Below, one piece after another: positions 51,968-60,265 of a stretch of DNA of 64,000 bases. The DNA lies in assembly GCF_030388665.1 (NCBI RefSeq), contig NZ_CP128846.1, forward strand, positions 6,522,501 to 6,586,500, in the 5' to 3' direction. The notes under the pieces are model-generated. The model searched no databases. It saw only the letters and a list, made by a program, of their open reading frames with translations, and was not told the origin of the DNA. Both the position numbers and the translations under genes were made by a program. Position 1 is the stretch's first letter. Each line of letters opens with the position of its first letter. The DNA comes from Streptomyces flavofungini. Lineage in GTDB: Bacteria; Actinomycetota; Actinomycetes; Streptomycetales; Streptomycetaceae.

Positions 51968-52783
51968 CTACAGTTCGGCCAGCACCGCGTCCGTGAACGC
52001 GGGCCAGACCTCCGCGGCCCACGGCCCGAACGCCCGGTCCGTCAGGGCCACGCACGCCGCCCCCGCGTCGGGGTCCACCCACAGAAACGTTCCCGCCTGC
52101 CCGAAGTGCCCGAAGGTCCGCGGCGAGGAGGAACTCCCCGTCCAGTGCGGCGACTTCCCGTCCCGGATCTCGAATCCGAGCCCCCAGTCGTTGGGGTTCT
52201 GATGCCCGTACCCGGGCAGCACGCCCTTGAGTCCGGGGAAAGTCACGGTCATGGCCTCGGCGACGGTCCGGGGGTCGAGCAGCCGGGGCTGCTGCACCTC
52301 GGCGGCGAACCGCACGAGGTCGTCCACGGTCGACACCCCGTCCTTGGCGGGCGAGGCCCCGCCGTCCAGGAACGTCGAGGTCATCCCGAGCGGCTCCAGG
52401 ACGGCCTGGCGCAGATAGTCCGCGAAGGGGATCTCGGTGGCCTTGGCGATGTGGTCGCCGAGCACCTCGAACCCGGCGTTGGAGTACAGCCGCCGCGTCC
52501 CCGGTGCCGCCGCCACCTGGTGCTCGTCGAAGGCGAGCCCGCTGGTGTGCGCGAGCAGGTGCCGCACGGTCGACCCCTCGGGCCCGGCGGGCTCGTCGAG
52601 CTCGATCGCCCCCTCCTCGTACGCGACGAGCGCCGCGTACGCCGCGAGGGGCTTGGTCACGGAGGCGAGGGCGAACCGCTGCCCGGTGGGCCCGCGGGTC
52701 CCGGCGACGGTGCCGTCCGCGCGGACGACGGCGGCGGCAGCGGTCGGGACCGGCCAGTTCTCGATCAACGCCAGGCTCTGCAT
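51968..52783 (-). CDS. Serine hydrolase, class C beta-lactamase fold
   Basis: A 271-aa protein; ATG 52783. SxxK motif in FALASVTKPLAAY, YxN in RRLYSNAGFEVLG, third motif HFGQAGTF. There is no signal peptide, so cytosolic; such proteins are esterases or DD-peptidase-like rather than resistance enzymes. TAGGCT ends 7 nt before the ATG, indicating a leaderless transcript, and the box lies in the remnant of a GNAT gene. Confidence 0.87.
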   Translation of the reverse strand: MQSLALIENWPVPTAAAAVVRADGTVAGTRGPTGQRFALASVTKPLAAYAALVAYEEGAIELDEPAGPEGSTVRHLLAHTSGLAFDEHQVAAAPGTRRLYSNAGFEVLGDHIAKATEIPFADYLRQAVLEPLGMTSTFLDGGASPAKDGVSTVDDLVRFAAEVQQPRLLDPRTVAEAMTVTFPGLKGVLPGYGHQNPNDWGLGFEIRDGKSPHWTGSSSSPRTFGHFGQAGTFLWVDPDAGAACVALTDRAFGPWAAEVWPAFTDAVLAEL

Positions 52784-52793
52784 GCGTACGAGC

Positions 52794-52899
52794 CTAAGCG
52801 CCCGTGAGTTCCAGCTGCGTGGAGGGGTCGGACTCGCGGACGAACCCGAGCGAGGCGTACAGCGGCCCGGCGTCCGCCGCCGCGGCGCGTCGTACAGGA
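52794..52899 (-). pseudogene. C-terminal remnant of a GNAT acetyltransferase
   Basis: The frame reads DAGPLYASLGFVRESDPSTQ then LELTGA and TAG. 'A.pLYeslGF' is the acetyl-CoA-binding end of many GNAT proteins. Upstream of about 52899 the similarity stops and a MerR gene promoter follows, so the main body is deleted. Confidence 0.5.
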
Positions 52900-52979
52900 T
52901 TCACGGGCCGCGCGGAAGCCACCGCACCCGGGCGCCGTCCCGTGGATTGCGCCCCGCCCGACGATCTTTCGGAACACCC

Positions 52980-53010
52980 TTGCTTGGAGTGCGCTCCAAG
53001 GTTCTAGCGT
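52980..53010 (+). promoter_or_regulatory. MerR-type promoter with 19-bp spacer and palindrome
   Basis: TTGCTT (52980-52985), 19-nt spacer, TAGCGT (53005-53010). CTTGGAG-TGCG-CTCCAAG (52983-53000) is a perfect palindrome within the spacer, the arrangement that MerR proteins untwist to activate. ATG 53018 starts 8 nt past the -10. Confidence 0.75.
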
Positions 53011-53017
53011 GGGGGCC

Positions 53018-53473
53018 ATGACGGTGATGGAGACCACCCCCGCACCCGCACCCGCCTCCGCCCACGACCCGGCCGCGCCCGAGATCTGCGCGCCCCCGCC
53101 CGCCCATCCGCGCCCGGACGGGCAGGACCACTACACGATCAGCGAGGTCGTCGCGGTGACCGGTCTGACCGCGCACACCCTGCGCTGGTACGAGCGGATC
53201 GGCCTGATGCCGCACATCGACCGCTCCCACACGGGCCAGCGCCGCTACCGCAACCGCGACCTGGACTGGCTGAACTTCGTCGGCAAGCTGCGCCTGACCG
53301 GCATGCCGGTCGCCGACATGGTGCGCTACGCGGAGCTGGTCCGCGAGGGCGACCACACCTTCGCGCAGCGCAGGGAGCTCCTGGAGCGCACCCGCAGGGA
53401 CGTCCGGGCCCGCATCGCGGAACTCCAGGGCACGCTCGCCGTCCTGGACCACAAGATCGACATCTACTCCTGA
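53018..53473 (+). CDS. MerR-family transcriptional regulator
   Basis: A 151-aa protein; ATG 53018 placed by the promoter above. The HTH and wing are HYTISEVVAVTGLTAHTLRWYERIGL, RSHTGQRRY; then the dimerising helix ELLERTRRDVRARIAELQGTL. The C-terminus has no Cys cluster, so it is not a metal sensor of the classic type. Likely autoregulated and controlling the aldo/keto reductase 82 bp downstream. Confidence 0.87.
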   Translation: MTVMETTPAPAPASAHDPAAPEICAPPPAHPRPDGQDHYTISEVVAVTGLTAHTLRWYERIGLMPHIDRSHTGQRRYRNRDLDWLNFVGKLRLTGMPVADMVRYAELVREGDHTFAQRRELLERTRRDVRARIAELQGTLAVLDHKIDIYS

Positions 53474-53491
53474 GCCGGCGGCCCCGGCATC

Positions 53492-53531
53492 CCCAGCAAT
53501 CCCTGGCTCCGGTATCCCCCAGCAATCCCTG
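53492..53531 (+). repeat. Two direct repeats between the MerR and reductase genes
   Basis: CCCAGCAATCCCTG occurs at 53492-53505 and 53518-53531 (26-nt period), with GGCAT/GGTAT before each. It could be a recent small duplication in the intergenic leader. Confidence 0.6.
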
Positions 53532-53554
53532 AACCCCAGCGGAGGCACGACCCA

Positions 53555-54562
53555 GTGAAGATCAACACCGCCCGGCTCGGCACGGCAGGCCCCGAGGTCG
53601 GCGTCCAGGGCCTCGGCTGCATGGGCATGAGCTTCGCGTACGGCCCGACGGACGCCGACGAGGCCCGGTCCACCCTGGAGCGGGCACTCGACCTGGGTGT
53701 CACGCTATACGACACCGCCGACGCCTACGCGAGCGGCGAGAACGAGAAGTTCCTCGCCCCCTTCCTCGCGGCGCACCGCGACGAGGTCGTCATCGCCACG
53801 AAGTTCGCCCTGGCCATCGACCCGGCCGATCCCACGAAGCGGATCATCAACAACGCGCCCGAGTACATACGGGCCTGCGTCGACGCCAGCCTGAGCCGCC
53901 TCGGCGTGGACGCCATCGACCTCTACTACATGCACCGCCGCGACCCGGGGGTGCCGATCGAGGACACCGTCGGCGTGATGGCCGAGCTGGTCGCCGCGGG
54001 CAAGGTCAAGCACCTCGGGCTCAGCGAGGTCACCGGCGACGAGCTGCGCGCCGCGCACGCCGTGCACCCCATCGCCGCCCTGCAGTCGGAGTGGTCGCTG
54101 TTCAGCCGCGACATCGAGCGCGCCGTCGTCCCGGCCGCCGCCGAGCTCGGCGTGACCCTCGTCCCGTACTCCCCGCTCGGCCGCGGCTTTCTGACCGGCT
54201 CCTTCGTGAGCGCCGACAAGGAGCTGACCGAGGGCGACTTCCGCCGCCAGCAGCCCCGCTTCACCGGCGCCAACGCCGCGGCGAACGCGGCCCTCCTCGA
54301 CCCGGTCCGCACGGTCGCCGCCGCGCACGACGTGACCCCGGCCCAGGTCGCCCTGGCCTGGGTGCACCAGCGGGCCGAGGTCCACGACCTCCCGGTGGTC
54401 CCCATCCCCGGCACCCGCAAGCGCACCCGCCTGGAGGAGAACACAGCGTCCACCCGCCTCACCCTGACCCCCACCGAACTGGCCCTCCTGGACCCGATCG
54501 CGGCCTGGGTGTCGGGGGACAGGTACGCGGACATGACGTTCACGTCGGCGGGCAGGGAGTAG
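53555..54562 (+). CDS. Aldo/keto reductase
   Basis: A 335-aa (beta/alpha)8 NADPH enzyme; GTG 53555 after GGAGG. Catalytic tetrad visible: Asp and Tyr in LYDTADAYASGENE, Lys in VIATKFAL, His in YYMHRRD. LVPYSPLGRGFLTG and IPGTRKRTRLEEN bind the cofactor. MerR plus aldo/keto reductase is a recurrent pair in actinomycetes for aldehyde or quinone stress. Confidence 0.9.
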   Translation: MKINTARLGTAGPEVGVQGLGCMGMSFAYGPTDADEARSTLERALDLGVTLYDTADAYASGENEKFLAPFLAAHRDEVVIATKFALAIDPADPTKRIINNAPEYIRACVDASLSRLGVDAIDLYYMHRRDPGVPIEDTVGVMAELVAAGKVKHLGLSEVTGDELRAAHAVHPIAALQSEWSLFSRDIERAVVPAAAELGVTLVPYSPLGRGFLTGSFVSADKELTEGDFRRQQPRFTGANAAANAALLDPVRTVAAAHDVTPAQVALAWVHQRAEVHDLPVVPIPGTRKRTRLEENTASTRLTLTPTELALLDPIAAWVSGDRYADMTFTSAGRE

Positions 54563-54640
54563 GAGGCCCCGCAAGGGGCGCGGCCGTGCCCCGTAAGGGG
54601 CGCGGGGGAACTGCGCGCCCAGCCACCGCGCACCCGCGGA
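54563..54640. repeat. Common Streptomyces intergenic repeat (GGGGCGCGGGGGAACTGCGC type)
   Basis: GCCCCGCAAGGGGCGCGG and GCCCCGTAAGGGGCGCGG stand in tandem, followed by GGGGAACTGCGCGCCCAGCC. The GCCCC..GGGGC palindromes can fold and may end the reductase transcript. The string is familiar from many Streptomyces intergenic regions. Confidence 0.6.
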
Positions 54641-54698
54641 CGGCAAAGGCCAGAACCGCCCACCCGGACCCCGACGTCCCCCAAGGCCCAGGGGCCCG

Positions 54699-55565
54699 TC
54701 ACAGCTCGGCCAGCAGTTCCGCCTTCTTGGCAGTGAACTCGTCGTCCGTGAGCAGCCCGGCCTGATGCAGCTCTCCGAGATGCCGGATCCGCTCGGCGAT
54801 ATCGGCGGGATCACGCCGGACGGCGGGCGCCGCCGCGGGAACCACGGCGGGCGCGGGCCCCGAGGCCCGCACGGCGGCGAGGACGGACGCGGCGAACGGC
54901 AGCGACTCGTGCACGGGGCCGTAGCCGAGGCCGAAGACGACGGCCGCCGGATCCTGGTCCGCCTGCGCGGGCTGGGCGACCGGCGACTCGCGGCGCAGCA
55001 GCCGCAGATGGCCCTCGAAGACCTCCGGCGAGCGCCACTCGACCCCGCTCAGGTCGGTGACCAGGAAGCTCTGGTCACCGGCCTTCCACTTCGCTGACGA
55101 GGCCCCCGTCCAGAACCAGCGGAAGGCCACCGCCTTGCCGTCGAAGGACGCCTTCCCGTCGTACGCCTTGAACTGCAGCGGCGCCTCGGGCGGGGCCACC
55201 AGATGGCGGTCCGCCGGGCCCGGTTCTGCCGCCGGGAGGGCGGCGCGCAGCTCGTCCGCGTAGTACTCGGCGAGCGTCTCGCGCTCTGCCGGGAGCACCA
55301 GGCGGTAAGGATCGGAGCCGTCCTTGAGCTGTCCCGCCGCCGCCTCCATGAGCGGATCGGCGCCCGGTCTCGGGACGGCGTGCAGGACGACCGTCCCGCG
55401 TTTGCCCGGTGAGAGCGTGACCCCCGCGATCGCCTCATGAGGGATGCGGCGCTCACCGAGAGCCTGGAACAGCTTCGGCGTACGGATCCCCCGTTCGAAG
55501 CGGATGAGCACGGAGTCGGACTCGAACTCCCAGGCGGCGTGAAATCCGGCCAGTACATCACCCAT
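54699..55565 (-). CDS. DUF4429 protein with C-terminal SHOCT domain
   Basis: A 288-aa protein; ATG 55565 (MGDVLAGFHAAWEFES) chosen because TACGAT ends 7 nt before it. Two DUF4429 repeats (SVLIRFERGIRTPKLFQALG; LQFKAYDGKASFDGKAVAFRW), then an Ala/Pro linker and the SHOCT motif ERIRHLGELHQAGLLTDDEFTAKKAELLAEL. These proteins are widespread in Streptomyces; DUF4429 has a PH-like fold and the function is open. Confidence 0.85.
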   Translation of the reverse strand: MGDVLAGFHAAWEFESDSVLIRFERGIRTPKLFQALGERRIPHEAIAGVTLSPGKRGTVVLHAVPRPGADPLMEAAAGQLKDGSDPYRLVLPAERETLAEYYADELRAALPAAEPGPADRHLVAPPEAPLQFKAYDGKASFDGKAVAFRWFWTGASSAKWKAGDQSFLVTDLSGVEWRSPEVFEGHLRLLRRESPVAQPAQADQDPAAVVFGLGYGPVHESLPFAASVLAAVRASGPAPAVVPAAAPAVRRDPADIAERIRHLGELHQAGLLTDDEFTAKKAELLAEL

Positions 55566-55640
55566 GCGGCTCATCGTATGCGGCACGCGCTTCTCCGTCT
55601 CTCCTGCGGCGGGCCGCTGTTTCGTCGATTTCTACGCGCG

Positions 55641-56852
55641 TCAGGCCGCTGTCGTACCGGACATACCTTCCCGGCAGGCCACGGACTTATGGGCGCAGCG
55701 CACCTTGTCGTACGCGCCGACCCCGATCTGGGCGAAGTTGCGCAGGCTGTCCGTGCCCGGCTCGAAGTAACCCGTGTGGCCGCGGGCGCGGTCGGCGGAC
55801 ACCACGCGCGCGCCGAAGCCCGCGGAGACGGGGTCGGCGCCGTGGCCGAGCCCGCCGACTTCCATGTGCGGCACATCCTGGATCCAGTCGTCGCTGTCCC
55901 GTGCGGCCCAGATCCGCGCGCGGCTGCCGAGGTCCGTGGCGCTGTCGGAGCGCATGCCGGGGCTGCCCGCGACGGCGATGTCGGTGACCCGCGACGGCAG
56001 CCGGGGGGCCGCGACCCCGCACACCACGGAGCCGTAGCTGTGGCAGTAGAGCGCCACCGCGGCCCGGCCGGGCAGCGCGCTCACCAGGGAGTCGAGGCGG
56101 ACCGCCCCGTCGTCGGCGCGCATCGAGGTGGCCGCGTCCACGCCGAGGCCGACGGGCGCGGTGTAGTCGGCCCAGGCGATCACGGCGGTACGCACGCGCG
56201 GGTCCACCGCGCGCTCCGCGCGGTAGAGCGACTGCGCCATGCCGACGGGCGCCGCGTACTTGCGCTGGGTGCGCTCGAAGGTGAGGACGTTCGTGTCGAC
56301 TCCGGGCACCACGACCGAGACCCGTCGGGCCCGGTCGAGGTCTCCGTAGACCTCGGCCATGCGCCCCGAGCCCATCGGGTCGAAGGCGAGGACCTGGCGT
56401 TCGGGGCGCATCATCACGCCGAACCGCTTCATCCTGCGCTCCGCCTCCTGCTTGCCCACGGGCGAGAGCCGGTCGTCGTGGACGCGTTCCTTCTCGATCG
56501 CGCGTGCCTGGTGCAGGGCGACGCGGTTCGCGCGGTATCGCAGTTGTACGGGGGCGCCGTTCATGTTGCCGACGGCGAGGGGATAGCGGGTGGCGAGCCG
56601 GGTGCGCTGCTGTGCGGTGAGCGAGGCGAAGAACTGCGCGATCCTGGCCGCGGGGGCGCCGGAGTCGGGCAGGTCACGCCCGTCGATGCGGCCCCGGTCC
56701 CAGGCGGCCAGGGTGGCTTCGAGGGGCGAGCCCGCGCCTCTGTGCTGACGTACCGCGGTCCAGCCGGTGGTCGCGAGCATGACGAACACCACGGTGAGCG
56801 CGAGCAGAGCGCGCCAGACGCCGAGTTGGGGGGAGGAGTCGAAGGAAGTCAC
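55641..56852 (-). CDS. DUF1023 alpha/beta hydrolase with N-terminal membrane anchor
   Basis: A 403-aa protein; GTG 56852 (VTSFDSSPQLGVWRALLA) 8 nt after a TAGGGT box. One helix near residues 12-33 anchors or exports it. The nucleophile elbow is ALYCHSYGSVVCG, with Asp/His expected in AARDSDDWIQDVPHMEVGG and RARGHTGYFEPG. The DUF1023 family often sits on cell surfaces of actinobacteria; substrate unknown, perhaps lipid esters. Confidence 0.85.
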   Translation of the reverse strand: MTSFDSSPQLGVWRALLALTVVFVMLATTGWTAVRQHRGAGSPLEATLAAWDRGRIDGRDLPDSGAPAARIAQFFASLTAQQRTRLATRYPLAVGNMNGAPVQLRYRANRVALHQARAIEKERVHDDRLSPVGKQEAERRMKRFGVMMRPERQVLAFDPMGSGRMAEVYGDLDRARRVSVVVPGVDTNVLTFERTQRKYAAPVGMAQSLYRAERAVDPRVRTAVIAWADYTAPVGLGVDAATSMRADDGAVRLDSLVSALPGRAAVALYCHSYGSVVCGVAAPRLPSRVTDIAVAGSPGMRSDSATDLGSRARIWAARDSDDWIQDVPHMEVGGLGHGADPVSAGFGARVVSADRARGHTGYFEPGTDSLRNFAQIGVGAYDKVRCAHKSVACREGMSGTTAA

Positions 56853-57089
56853 TGCGGGACACCCTAGGAGAAGCGCGAAGCCTCCCGTGCACGGGGTGAG
56901 GCAGATCACGTTTCTGGAGGGGTAATTGTGGTGAAGCGGACACTTCCCTTGCGAGTTCGTCACGCTCTGTGCGTAAGGCGCGTACGAGGCGCGCGTGCGG
57001 CGCGCGGTCACTCGGGGTGTGCCGTGGTCACTCAATGCGGGTGCGCGGGTGGGGGGCGTCGGCCGTCGGTGCGGGAGCGCGGTGGCCCC

Positions 57090-57203
57090 CACGCGGTCCT
57101 CACGCGGTCCTCACGCGGTCCTCGAGCGGCCCCCGAGCGGTCCTCGGCGGGCCTCGTCGCCGACCCGGTCAGTCCTCGCGCCGGTCCGGTCAGTCCTCGC
57201 GCC
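57090..57203. repeat. Two sets of short tandem repeats at the tetR 3' end
   Basis: CACGCGGTCCT occurs three times (57090-57122). CCGGTCAGTCCTCGCGCC occurs twice (57165-57182, 57186-57203; 21-bp period). The second set duplicates the last codons and stop of the TetR gene. Confidence 0.75.
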
Positions 57204-57831
57204 AGTCCGCGGCGAGCGCCGGGCCGAGGTGGTCGAGATGGGACTCCGTGATCGCGCGGATCGAGTCGACGCTGATGTCCTCGCCCGCGCCCCACAGGCG
57301 TCCGGTGACCCGCATGACGCCGCTGAACGCCGCGACCGCCACCCGGGGGCGCGGGTCGACGGCGAGGTCGACGCCCTCGCGTTCGGCGATCAGCTGCGCG
57401 GCCTGCTCCTCCACCTCGATGGAGCGGCGCAGGTGGACGGCCAGGAGCGCGGGGGTCGACTCGATCATCCGGTAGGTGCGCATGTGGAGTTCGACCGGGA
57501 CGACGGCCTCGACGGCCTCGCCCACCGCGTCCCAGGAGCCGAGCACCGCCCCGCGCAGCGCCGCGAACGGGGCCTCGTCCGCGGGGCGTTCGCGCAGCGC
57601 CCGCAGGAACCGCGCCTCCACCATCTCCTGCATGGCGAATGCGGCCTCCTGCTTGCCCGCGAAGTGCCGGAAGAACGTGCGCTGGGAGACGTCGACGGCC
57701 TCGACGATCTCGTCGACCGTCGTCTCCTCGTACCCCTTGGTGGTGAACAGCTCCAGTGCCGCCCGCAGCAGAGTGTCACGCGTGCGCTGCTTCTTGCGTG
57801 CGCGCAAGCCCGGACCGGTCACGCCCGACAC
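57190..57831 (-). CDS. TetR-family regulator
   Basis: A 213-aa protein; GTG 57831 after GGAG. The HTH is RDTLLRAALELFTTKGYEETTVDEIVEAVDVSQRTFFRHFAGKQEA (residues about 18-62). The ligand domain is of the TetR_C type common beside exporters. Divergent from the DHA2 exporter with a perfect TGTCAG-CGA-CTGACA palindrome in between, so it most likely represses the exporter until a drug binds. Confidence 0.88.
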   Translation of the reverse strand: MSGVTGPGLRARKKQRTRDTLLRAALELFTTKGYEETTVDEIVEAVDVSQRTFFRHFAGKQEAAFAMQEMVEARFLRALRERPADEAPFAALRGAVLGSWDAVGEAVEAVVPVELHMRTYRMIESTPALLAVHLRRSIEVEEQAAQLIAEREGVDLAVDPRPRVAVAAFSGVMRVTGRLWGAGEDISVDSIRAITESHLDHLGPALAADWRED

Positions 57832-57928
57832 CCCGTCTCCTCCGCTGTTCCCGCCCGTTTGGCCAGCTCACCATACCCGTGAGGGCGCGCCTGTGAGCTA
57901 AATGACAGCGACCGACTTATGTCGCCCC

Positions 57929-57958
57929 CTGTCAACTGTCAGCGACTGACATTAACCT
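57929..57958 (+). promoter_or_regulatory. Exporter promoter and TetR operator
   Basis: CTGTCA (57929-57934), 18-nt spacer, TAACCT (57953-57958), ATG at 57965. TGTCAG-CGA-CTGACA (57937-57951) fills the spacer. A second, imperfect copy TGACAGCGACCGAC lies at 57903-57916. Confidence 0.7.
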
Positions 57959-57964
57959 CGGCGC

Positions 57965-59599
57965 ATGACGAGTCAGACCACCGTCGACAAGGCGGACGAG
58001 GCGCCGGAACCCGTCCCGACTTCCGCTGAGCCCAGCGCACTTGACGGCCGGCGCGGCCTGCGCGGCCATCCGTGGCTCACGCTGTTCTCCGTCGCGATCG
58101 GCGTGATGATGGTCGCCCTGGACGGCACGATCGTGGCCGTCGCCAACCCCGCCATCACCAAGGACCTCGGCGCCTCCCTCGCGGACGTCCAATGGATCAC
58201 CAACGGCTACCTCCTCGCGCTCGCCGTCGCGCTCATCACCGCCGGCAAGCTCGGCGACCGCTTCGGCCACCGCCAGACCTTCCTCATCGGCGTGGTCGGC
58301 TTCGCCCTCGCCTCCGGGGCCATCGGCCTGTCCGGCAGCGTCTCCCTGGTCATCGCCTTCCGCGTGCTCCAGGGGCTGTTCGGCGCGCTTCTGATGCCGG
58401 CCGCGCTCGGCCTCCTTCGGGCCACGTTCCCGGCCGCGCAGCTCAACATGGCCATCGGCATCTGGGGCATGGTCATCGGCGCCTCCACCGCGGGCGGCCC
58501 CATCCTCGGCGGCGTCCTGGTCGAGCACGTCAACTGGCAGTCCGTGTTCTTCATCAACGTGCCGGTCGGCGTGCTCGCGCTGGTGCTCGGCGTGCTGATC
58601 CTCAAGGACCACCGGGCGCGGAACGCGCCGCGCTCCTTCGACGTGCCCGGCATCGTGCTGCTCTCGGCGGCCATGTTCGCCCTGATCTGGGCGCTCATCA
58701 AGGCGGGCGACCCGTGGGGCTGGGACAGCGGCAGGACGTGGGCGTTCCTCGGCGCCTCCGCCGTGTGCTTCGCGCTGTTCGCCTGGTGGGAGAACCGGGT
58801 CGCCGAGCCGCTGATCCCGCTCGGCCTGTTCCGCTCGGTGCCGCTGTCCGCGGGCACCGCCCTGATGGTCCTGATGGCCTTCGCCTTCATGGGCGGGCTG
58901 TTCTTCGTCACCTTCTACCTGCAGAACGTGCACGGCATGAGCCCCGTCGACAGCGGCCTGCACCTGCTGCCGCTGACGGCCATGATGATCGTCTCCTCGC
59001 CGCTCGCCGGGGCCCTGATCACCCGGTTCGGGCCGCGGGTGCCGCTGGTGGGCGGCATGGTCTGCACCGCGGTCGCGATGTTCGGCATGACCACGATGAC
59101 GACGGGCACCGGCACGCTGCCGATGTCCCTCTGGTTCGCCCTCCTCGGCCTCGGCCTCGCCCCCGTCATGGTCGGCGCCACCGAAGTCATCGTGGGCAAC
59201 GCCCCGTTGGAGCTCTCCGGCGTCGCGGGCGGCCTCCAGCAGGCCGGCATGCAGGTCGGCGGCAGCCTCGGCACGGCGGTCCTCGGCGCGGTCATGTCCC
59301 ACACCGTCGACTCCGACCTGAAGGGCGACTGGCAGGACGCCGGGCTGCCCGGGACCCCGCCGCCCGGCCTGGACAAGGCCGCCGCGACCGGGTCCGTGCC
59401 GGAGCAGGTCGGCCAGGCCCCAGGCGTGAACGAGCGCGTACTCGGCACCATCACGGACGTCGTGCACGACACGTTCATGTCGGGCATGGGCGTGGCCTTC
59501 ACGGTCGCCGGGGTCGTCGGCGTCATCGCGGCGGTGGTGGCGACGCTGACCAAGCGCGGCGCGAACGCGGAGGCGGGTGCCGGCGCCGCGCACATCTAG
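57965..59599 (+). CDS. DHA2-family MFS multidrug exporter (14 TM)
   Basis: A 544-aa protein; ATG 57965. Motif D-like LDGTIVAVANPAI, the DHA2 marker VQWITNGYLLALAVALITAG, motif A LGDRFGHRQTF, motif C-like VIGASTAGGPILGGVLVE. Fourteen helices by hydrophobic spacing. It uses the proton gradient to export drugs or an own metabolite. Regulated by the divergent TetR. Confidence 0.92.
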   Translation: MTSQTTVDKADEAPEPVPTSAEPSALDGRRGLRGHPWLTLFSVAIGVMMVALDGTIVAVANPAITKDLGASLADVQWITNGYLLALAVALITAGKLGDRFGHRQTFLIGVVGFALASGAIGLSGSVSLVIAFRVLQGLFGALLMPAALGLLRATFPAAQLNMAIGIWGMVIGASTAGGPILGGVLVEHVNWQSVFFINVPVGVLALVLGVLILKDHRARNAPRSFDVPGIVLLSAAMFALIWALIKAGDPWGWDSGRTWAFLGASAVCFALFAWWENRVAEPLIPLGLFRSVPLSAGTALMVLMAFAFMGGLFFVTFYLQNVHGMSPVDSGLHLLPLTAMMIVSSPLAGALITRFGPRVPLVGGMVCTAVAMFGMTTMTTGTGTLPMSLWFALLGLGLAPVMVGATEVIVGNAPLELSGVAGGLQQAGMQVGGSLGTAVLGAVMSHTVDSDLKGDWQDAGLPGTPPPGLDKAAATGSVPEQVGQAPGVNERVLGTITDVVHDTFMSGMGVAFTVAGVVGVIAAVVATLTKRGANAEAGAGAAHI

Positions 59600-59608
59600 G
59601 GCCGCGCG

Positions 59609-59684
59609 TTTCCAGTGCTGCGCACCTCTTTCCAGGGCTGCGCACCCCTTTCCGGTGCTGCGCATCTCCGGTGCTGCGCACCTC
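59609..59684 (+). repeat. Four 20-bp tandem repeats after the exporter gene
   Basis: Units of the form TTTCCAGTGCTGCGCACCTC: 59609-59628, 59629-59648, a 16-bp copy 59649-59664, and 59665-59684. Located just past the exporter stop. Confidence 0.85.
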
Positions 59685-59721
59685 TAGGGGAAATCCCGTA
59701 GCCGGGGAAAGCCGTCTCAGG

Positions 59722-59753
59722 GAAAGCCCTCCGGGTCCGCTCGGGGGGCTTTC
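59722..59753. terminator. Terminator after the exporter gene
   Basis: GAAAGCCC (59722-59729) pairs with GGGCTTTC (59746-59753) with further G/C pairing inside, about 120 bp past the stop and after the tandem repeats. Confidence 0.55.
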
Positions 59754-59851
59754 GCCTATCAGGGTGAGCGGGACGAGAACCCCTTTCCGGGCCTGTGTCC
59801 CCCGGTCGAGAGTGGCGACAAGTGAGCGATACGACACGGGGGTTGACACAC

Positions 59852-60265
59852 ATGCGGACGATCACGCGATCCACCCTGCCCGCCGCCGCGGCCGGAGCCA
59901 CGGCCGTCCTGGCCTTGACCACGGCCGCCCTTGCCGCCGTGGTCCTGACACCCGCGCACGCCGGGGCCGCCGGGCCGCCACGGCTCGGCGGCTGCGGCCC
60001 CGGGGAGCTGTGCCTCTGGGAGAAGGGGGGCTTCAAGGGCCAGCGGCACACGTACGAGCTGGCCGGTACGGACATCGAGAGCTGTGTCGCGCTGCCGGAG
60101 GGGGGCAGCGCGCAGGCCATCGCCAACCGCACCGGCCGGCCCGTCACGACGTACCAGTCGGCGGAGTGCGCCGAGACGGGGGAGTTCAACACCTATCCGG
60201 GCAACGGCACCTGGGCCCCTCAGTCGCCCTACAAGGTGCGGGCGTTCAAGATCTGGGAGAGCTGA
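59852..60265 (+). CDS. Secreted peptidase-inhibitor-like protein (family I36)
   Basis: A 137-aa protein; ATG 59852 preferred (GGGGG 6-10 nt upstream), although a GTG at 59822 is in frame. The signal peptide ends near PAHAGAAG. The mature part has CGPGELCLWEKGGFKGQRHT, a crystallin-like beta/gamma fold hallmark, and four to five Cys for disulfides. I36 includes the Streptomyces metalloprotease inhibitor SMPI. Target protease unknown. Confidence 0.8.
   Translation: MRTITRSTLPAAAAGATAVLALTTAALAAVVLTPAHAGAAGPPRLGGCGPGELCLWEKGGFKGQRHTYELAGTDIESCVALPEGGSAQAIANRTGRPVTTYQSAECAETGEFNTYPGNGTWAPQSPYKVRAFKIWES

Noticed and set aside
57932..59665. A 577-codon minus-strand frame opposite the DHA2 exporter
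   Set aside because: Hydrophilic His/Arg/Glu-rich antisense of a membrane protein; start lies in the tandem repeats.
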